Below are positions 59,816 to 64,000 of a DNA stretch of 64,000 bases, one piece after another. The position numbers were made by a program, and so were the translations under genes. Origin of the DNA: W0P28-013 sp964570565 (GTDB taxonomy: Bacteria; Bacteroidota; Bacteroidia; Bacteroidales; Paludibacteraceae); assembly GCA_964570565.1 (NCBI GenBank), contig CAZMYT010000004.1, positions 124,001-188,000 of the forward strand. Reading direction: 5' to 3'. Position 1 is the first letter of the stretch, and each line of letters begins with the position of its first letter. A model generated the notes under the pieces. That model made no database searches and was not told the DNA's origin. It saw nothing but the letters and a program-made list of their open reading frames with translations.

Positions 59816-60424
59816 TTAGGAGGCTATGTGTTCAAAGTCGGATAGTAAATTTTTCTCGGTGGCCAATTTACGGAGGTTTAAAATGGCATAACGCATTCGT
59901 CCTAAGGCTGTATTGATGCTAATATTTTGTAATTCAGCTATTTCCTTAAAACTTAAATCTTTGTAAAATCTCATTTCTACGATGGAACGCTGCGATTCTG
60001 GCAGTAAATCGAGTAATTTAACCATATCTTTGAGCGTCTCTTCGTACACAATACAATCCTGAATATTGTCGTCGTAGAGTTTCGCGTTATTCAATACGTC
60101 ATACTCTTCATTATCATCGTTAGAAAAGGTATTTTCACTTTCCGTACGGCGATAATGGTCAATCACTAAGTTATGTGCTATGCGCGACATCCAGGCAAAG
60201 AATTTGCCCGAATCGACATAACGTCCTTGCTTAATGTTTGTAATGACTTTAATAAACGTTTCTTGAAAAATGTCGTCAGTCAAATCGCGATTCCGGGTGA
60301 TATTGAAAATATACCCAAATAAGCGATCCTTGTGACGCAATAGTAGAACTTCAAACGCTTGATTGCAGCCTTGCTCGTAACTTCTGACCAATTCTTCATC
60401 GGTCAAAGATTGTAGTAGTTTCAT
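59816..60424 (-). CDS. RNA polymerase ECF-type sigma factor
   Basis: The 202-residue protein has region 2 (FEVLLLRHKDRLFGYIFNIT, DLTDDIFQETFIKVI, GKFFAWMSRIAHNLVIDHYRR) at about residues 22-95. Region 4 (LLPESQRSIVEMRFYKDLSF, KEIAELQNISINTALGRMRYAI) is at about 138-185. A 40-residue acidic linker joins them. No anti-sigma gene of the FecR type or TonB receptor is adjacent, so it is not a SusCD-linked sigma. It has its own promoter and diverges from the acyltransferase gene. Confidence 0.9.
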   Translation of the reverse strand: MKLLQSLTDEELVRSYEQGCNQAFEVLLLRHKDRLFGYIFNITRNRDLTDDIFQETFIKVITNIKQGRYVDSGKFFAWMSRIAHNLVIDHYRRTESENTFSNDDNEEYDVLNNAKLYDDNIQDCIVYEETLKDMVKLLDLLPESQRSIVEMRFYKDLSFKEIAELQNISINTALGRMRYAILNLRKLATEKNLLSDFEHIAS

Positions 60425-60506
60425 TACCTTGTTGTTTTAGTGAATCAAAGTAATAATGTTACGATAGGCGTGTGGGTTTAGTGTTAAATAAAAGGATTTA
60501 TGCGGG

Positions 60507-60537
60507 CAAAGATAATGGATTTATAATTAGATACCAA
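60507..60537 (-). promoter_or_regulatory. Promoter of the ECF sigma gene
   Basis: On the minus strand TTG (60535-60537), a 20-nt spacer and TATCTTTG (60507-60514) lie 83 nt upstream of the start. It is a housekeeping-type promoter. Confidence 0.6.
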
Positions 60538-60586
60538 CTTTTTTAGACAAAAAAGTGGTTTTAGGTCGTTAAAGCCTATCATATTC

Positions 60587-60616
60587 TTGCTTAACCGACT
60601 CCTTTTTGTATCTTTG
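60587..60616 (+). promoter_or_regulatory. Promoter of the PlsC-like gene
   Basis: TTG at 60587-60589, a 19-nt spacer and TATCTTTG at 60609-60616 lie 24 nt before the start codon. Confidence 0.65.
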
Positions 60617-60639
60617 CCATTCAAAAATTTCTAAAATTT

Positions 60640-61182
60640 ATGAAAAAAAATTGGGCTTATCGCTTATTGGAATTCCAAGGATGGACCATCCCTAACGAGG
60701 TAAAACTGCCAGCTAAAAGCGTGCTTTGTGTGGCACCACACACCAGTAATTGGGATTTTATTTACGGTATGTTATTTAAAAAGGCGGTGCATTTAGATGC
60801 CCACTTTTTTATGAAAAAAGAGTGGTTTCGTTTCCCTTTGGGTGGGTTGATGCGTAGTTTGGGTGGCGTGCCTGTGGACAGAAGTAAAAAAACGGCGTTA
60901 ACCGATCAAATAGCAGAGGAATTCTCAAAACATGACGTGTTTCATATTGCCATCACGCCAGAGGGTACGCGTAAAGCTGTTCCAGATTGGAAAAAAGGCT
61001 TTTACATCATTGCTCAAAAGGCTGGCGTACCTATTGTATTGACGTATATTGATTTTGCTAAAAAAGAAATAGGGTATGGAACGGTTTTCCAACCAACTGG
61101 TAATATGGAGAGCGATATGGCTGAAATAAAAGCTTTTTTTAGAACTAAAGTGGGTAAGATACCTGAAAATTTTGGGATATAG
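60640..61182 (+). CDS. Lysophospholipid acyltransferase (PlsC-like)
   Basis: The 180-residue protein has the catalytic HX4D-type motif APHTSNWDF near residues 31-39 and the substrate-binding PEGTRKAVPDWKKGFYIIA near 107-125. FRFPLGGLMRSLGGVPVDRSK lies between the two. It is shorter than typical PlsC (about 240 aa) and fits the compact '1-acyl-glycerol-3-phosphate acyltransferase-like' proteins of Bacteroidota. It acts at the inner membrane on phospholipid or another lipid acceptor. Monocistronic. Confidence 0.82.
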   Translation: MKKNWAYRLLEFQGWTIPNEVKLPAKSVLCVAPHTSNWDFIYGMLFKKAVHLDAHFFMKKEWFRFPLGGLMRSLGGVPVDRSKKTALTDQIAEEFSKHDVFHIAITPEGTRKAVPDWKKGFYIIAQKAGVPIVLTYIDFAKKEIGYGTVFQPTGNMESDMAEIKAFFRTKVGKIPENFGI

Positions 61183-61204
61183 TATTTTGTGACTCTTTTA
61201 AAAT

Positions 61205-61243
61205 AAAAACACCTTGCAAAATCTGATTTTGCAAGGTGTTTTT
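61205..61243. terminator. Bidirectional terminator
   Basis: A 19-bp perfect stem (61205-61223 with 61225-61243) carries A and T runs at its ends and lies between the convergent PlsC-like and FAD dehydrogenase genes. Confidence 0.88.
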
Positions 61244-61258
61244 GTATTATTATACTAG

Positions 61259-62818
61259 TTAATTAATTTTCTCTGCAATTTTTTCAGCACAGAGTTCGCC
61301 ATCCATAGCTGATGAGGTAATGCCGCCTGCATAACCAGAGCCTTCGCCACACGGATAGAGTCCTTTTATTTCGATGTGTTCCAGCGTTTCTGCATCACGT
61401 GGAATGCGTATAGGCGATGATGAACGACTTTCAACACCAACAATCACGGCGTCGTTAGTCAGAAAACCTCGCATTTTCTGATCGAAGGCTTTAAATCCTT
61501 CTTGTAGGCGTTTACCAATGCGTGGAGGCAGCCATTTGTGTAAAGGCGATGATACAATGCCTGGGAGATAAGAGCAAGGTGGTAAATCAGCAGATAAACG
61601 ACCGTTGACAAAGTCCTTGAGGCGTTGTGCTGGTGCTGTTTGCAAATCACCGCCGTTGTGTTCCCAAGCCAAACGTTCTAAGTCTTCTTGAAAACGTAAT
61701 CCACATAGTTCACCAAATTGGGCATATTCGGTTAAATCTTCGGGGCGTATTTCTACCACCATGCCCGAATTGGCAAATGGAGAGCTACGGTGCGAAGCCG
61801 ACATGCCATTAACTACAATTTGTTGGTCGGCTGTGGCTGAAGGTACAATATGGCCACCAGGACACATGCAAAAAGAGTATACGCCACGTCCGTCAACTTG
61901 GTTAACAAGTGCGTATGATGCGGCTGGCAAGTAGGGATTACGTATTTTGCTATGATATTGAATTTCATCGATTAACGATTGAGAATGCTCAATTCTTACT
62001 CCCATAGCAAATCCCTTCGCTTCTAATTTTATACCTTGTTGATGCAATACGTGGTAAATATCACGGGCTGAATGACCTGTGGCTAAAATTACGTTATTGG
62101 CTTTGTAAATTTGACCGTTTTCAGTTTTAACGCCTTGTATTTGATGGTCGGTAATTAACAATTCAACCACTTTATGGTCGAAGTGTATTTCACCACCACA
62201 ATCGATGATGCGTTGTCGCATGTTTTTTATGACAACTGGCAGTCGATCGGTGCCTATGTGTGGATGTGCTTCAAAGAGAATTTCATCTTGCGCACCATGT
62301 TGATGGAATATTTCGAAAATACGTTGTGTATTACCGCGTTTTTTGGAGCGTGTGTAGAGTTTTCCGTCCGAAAAAGTGCCTGCACCGCCTTCGCCAAAGC
62401 AGTAATTCGATTCTACGTTTAACGCCGTGTTTCGGTTGAGCTGCGCAATGTCTTTCTTGCGTTCTGAAACCTCTTTGCCGCGTTCGAGTACAATCGGGCG
62501 TAAGCCTAATTCAATTAAGCGTAAAGCGGCAAATAACCCAGCAGGGCCAGAACCCACAATAATGACTGCAGGTTTCTTCGAAACGTCGCCATAATGAAAC
62601 GTATTTTCGTATCGATATTCGGGGCGTTCGTCGCCTAAAAATACGCGCACTTTCAGCAGTACAAGTGGTTGTCTACTTCTCGAATCTATGGATTTTTTAA
62701 CCAGCTGAATATGTGAAATATGGTTAATGTGAATATTTAACTTATTTGCTATAACCTTTTTTAATTCAGATTCTTCCGAAGATTCTTTTGGCGTTAATGT
62801 GAGTTGTAATTCAGTCAT
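61259..62818 (-). CDS. FAD-dependent dehydrogenase (COG2509 type)
   Basis: The 519-residue flavoprotein has a 90-residue N-terminal extension, then the dinucleotide site VIIVGSGPAGLFAALRLIE and LERGKEVSERKKD. SNYCFGEGGAGTFSDGKLYTR follows, then VILATGHSARDIYHVL and the C-terminal GLYPCGEGSGYAGGI, which closes the FAD site. The family is widespread in Bacteroidota and Firmicutes, but its substrate is unknown. The product is cytoplasmic. Confidence 0.87.
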   Translation of the reverse strand: MTELQLTLTPKESSEESELKKVIANKLNIHINHISHIQLVKKSIDSRSRQPLVLLKVRVFLGDERPEYRYENTFHYGDVSKKPAVIIVGSGPAGLFAALRLIELGLRPIVLERGKEVSERKKDIAQLNRNTALNVESNYCFGEGGAGTFSDGKLYTRSKKRGNTQRIFEIFHQHGAQDEILFEAHPHIGTDRLPVVIKNMRQRIIDCGGEIHFDHKVVELLITDHQIQGVKTENGQIYKANNVILATGHSARDIYHVLHQQGIKLEAKGFAMGVRIEHSQSLIDEIQYHSKIRNPYLPAASYALVNQVDGRGVYSFCMCPGGHIVPSATADQQIVVNGMSASHRSSPFANSGMVVEIRPEDLTEYAQFGELCGLRFQEDLERLAWEHNGGDLQTAPAQRLKDFVNGRLSADLPPCSYLPGIVSSPLHKWLPPRIGKRLQEGFKAFDQKMRGFLTNDAVIVGVESRSSSPIRIPRDAETLEHIEIKGLYPCGEGSGYAGGITSSAMDGELCAEKIAEKIN

Positions 62819-62898
62819 ATAGTCATACGCTTTTTAAACGATTTGTACGCAAGTTATGGGGGACACAATAGCGGTCAATGTCACAAAAAATGCGTGTA

Positions 62899-62906
62899 CA
62901 AAGTTA
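62899..62906 (-). promoter_or_regulatory. -7 box of the FAD dehydrogenase gene
   Basis: On the minus strand this reads TAACTTTG, 80 nt before the start. The -33 element is unclear. Confidence 0.45.
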
Positions 62907-62970
62907 GCTATTTTTGCGCTAATCTGGTCGAAAAATTTACACTTGTGTCGTATAGGTCGTAACTAATGAT

Positions 62971-62978
62971 TATCTTTG
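62971..62978 (+). promoter_or_regulatory. -7 box of the DUF3109-mntP pair
   Basis: TATCTTTG lies 16 nt before the start of the DUF3109 gene, giving a very short leader. Confidence 0.55.
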
Positions 62979-62994
62979 CGACAAATTTATAAAA

Positions 62995-63579
62995 ATGGTA
63001 GAAATAGGGAATACGGTAGTGAGCTTCGATTTGTTCGAACAACAGTTCTGTTGCGACTTAGGCATTTGTCGTGGTGCGTGTTGTATCGAAGGCGATGCTG
63101 GCGCACCGTTGGAGCTTGATGAAGTAGCTCAATTGGAAGAGGCGTTACCTGCTGTGTGGAACGATTTATCGGAGGCTAGTAAAGCCATAATTGATGCTCA
63201 AGGAGTGGCTTATGTGGATGCTGACGGCGATATGGTGACATCCATCGTTAATGGGCGTGAATGTGTGTTTACTTATACCGATGCGGCCGATGGCATTTGC
63301 AAATGTGCGCTTGAAAAAGCCTATCGGGAGGGGCGAACCAGTTTTTATAAACCGATATCATGTCATTTGTATCCTGTGCGATTAGAGCACTATAAACGCT
63401 TTACAGCGGTTAATTATCACCGTTGGGATGTGTGTGCCTGTGCTGAGCGAAATGGGAAGCAGTTGAAATTACCTGTGTATAAATTTTTAAAAGTGCCATT
63501 AATTCGCAAATTTGGGGAGGCTTGGTATAACGAATTAGAGCAAGCTGCCGCTGCTTACGAGGCAGAATTTAAACGATGA
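62995..63579 (+). CDS. DUF3109 cysteine-rich protein
   Basis: The 194-residue protein holds a cysteine pattern typical of DUF3109: FCCDLGICRGACCIEGDAGA near residues 18-37, then CVFTY, GICKCALEKAY, SCHLYPVRL and WDVCACAER. The spacing suggests binding of zinc or an iron-sulfur centre. Its biochemical role is not known. It overlaps the start of mntP by 4 nt (ATGA), so the two are co-expressed, which hints at a metal-related function. Confidence 0.87.
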   Translation: MVEIGNTVVSFDLFEQQFCCDLGICRGACCIEGDAGAPLELDEVAQLEEALPAVWNDLSEASKAIIDAQGVAYVDADGDMVTSIVNGRECVFTYTDAADGICKCALEKAYREGRTSFYKPISCHLYPVRLEHYKRFTAVNYHRWDVCACAERNGKQLKLPVYKFLKVPLIRKFGEAWYNELEQAAAAYEAEFKR

Positions 63580-64000
63580 CCTTACTTGAAATTGTTTTAA
63601 TTGCTGTGGGTTTGGCCATGGATTGTTTTGCGGTGGCTATTGCGAGCAGCGTGTCGTATGGTCATTATAATTGGCCTAAAATGCTACGAATGGGCTTCTT
63701 TTTTGGTCTTTTTCAAGGTGTAATGCCTTTGTTGGGTTGGCTCGCTGGTGTGAGTTTTGCCGCTCAAATAACGGCGATTGATCATTGGCTAGCTTTTGTG
63801 ATTCTTGGTTATTTAGGTGTCAAAATGGGAATCGAGGGTTTTAAGCCAGATACGTGCTGTCATAAAAATAGCCCGTTTGGATCCTTTAAAATGCTGATTA
63901 CACTGTCGTTTGCAACAAGTATTGATGCGCTAGCTACTGGATTAATTTTTGTGCCTATGGGTCATTTAATTTATACGGCATCGGGCATTATCGCTTTGGT
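63576..64000 (+). CDS. mntP: Manganese efflux pump, N-terminal part
   Basis: The frame runs off the right edge after about 141 residues. MTLLEIVLIAVGLAMDCFAV and SFATSIDALATGL are the paired acidic helices of the MntP/YebN family, with the membrane Asp residues in MDCFAVA and SIDALA that carry Mn2+. At least four membrane segments are visible. MntP exports excess manganese. The start overlaps the DUF3109 stop. Confidence 0.9.
   Translation, partial: MTLLEIVLIAVGLAMDCFAVAIASSVSYGHYNWPKMLRMGFFFGLFQGVMPLLGWLAGVSFAAQITAIDHWLAFVILGYLGVKMGIEGFKPDTCCHKNSPFGSFKMLITLSFATSIDALATGLIFVPMGHLIYTASGIIAL

Overview
The window looks like a chromosomal segment of a Bacteroidota bacterium, most likely order Bacteroidales. 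The evidence is repeated TAnnTTTG -7 promoter boxes, almost no Shine-Dalgarno sequences, a NigD-like lipoprotein, a gliding-motility/T9SS type-B C-terminal domain, and typical families of this phylum (DUF6913-like, DUF3109, the long FAD dehydrogenase, S23-type four-helix-bundle proteins). Family-level placement (Paludibacteraceae-like) would be a guess. No rRNA, tRNA, CRISPR array or transposase was seen.

Layout. 1-17.4 kb is housekeeping: a partial AddB-like nuclease (-), a NigD-like lipoprotein, an acyl-CoA synthetase, a T9SS type-B cargo-like protein, then on the minus strand rsmD, a pilin-like protein, a YciO/Sua5 protein and pheS, and divergently a probable operon ligA-DUF6913-dapA-TPR-ridA-malQ-hypothetical. 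17.4-19.9 kb is a small accessory islet bounded by two copies of a 44-bp promoter-bearing repeat. It holds an unrecognised 391-aa protein with a weak RteC-like C-terminus, three GCTAGGGT iterons 21-22 bp apart, and two small coupled genes. 19.95-52.4 kb is a one-directional surface polysaccharide (O-antigen/A-LPS or capsule) locus: Wzm/Wzt ABC exporter, a ParB-like/nucleotidyltransferase protein, about ten glycosyltransferases, two AT3 acyltransferases, three PLP sugar enzymes, a Gmd-Fcl/ColC-ColD set, a complete GDP-D-glycero-D-manno-heptose set (a GmhB/HddC fusion, HddA, GmhA) and an initiating phosphoglycosyl transferase. 52.4-64 kb returns to housekeeping: mutS, three tandem GNAT-like paralogues of which the middle one is a chimera, rpe, a 51-aa small gene, an ECF sigma factor, a PlsC-like acyltransferase, an FAD dehydrogenase, a DUF3109 protein and partial mntP.

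The most unusual material is in the gaps of the polysaccharide locus. Four gaps hold low-complexity, word-like repeat arrays. Two of these arrays enclose a four-helix-bundle (23S rRNA IVS-protein family) gene. One is an apparent empty version with opposed G-rich and C-rich arms. One is a one-sided tandem array next to an AbiE-type toxin-antitoxin cassette, which is itself flanked by a 25-bp duplication of the first codons of the next glycosyltransferase. Several genes end on stop codons supplied by the repeats. I read these as IVS-like elements living in protein-coding operons; that is an inference.

Functionally the locus should make nucleotide sugars (GDP-heptose, GDP-fucose or more likely GDP-colitose, and an N-acylated amino-deoxy sugar), start the glycan on a polyprenyl carrier, extend and acylate it, and export it through Wzm/Wzt. 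All functions are inferred from sequence reading alone; no database search was run.
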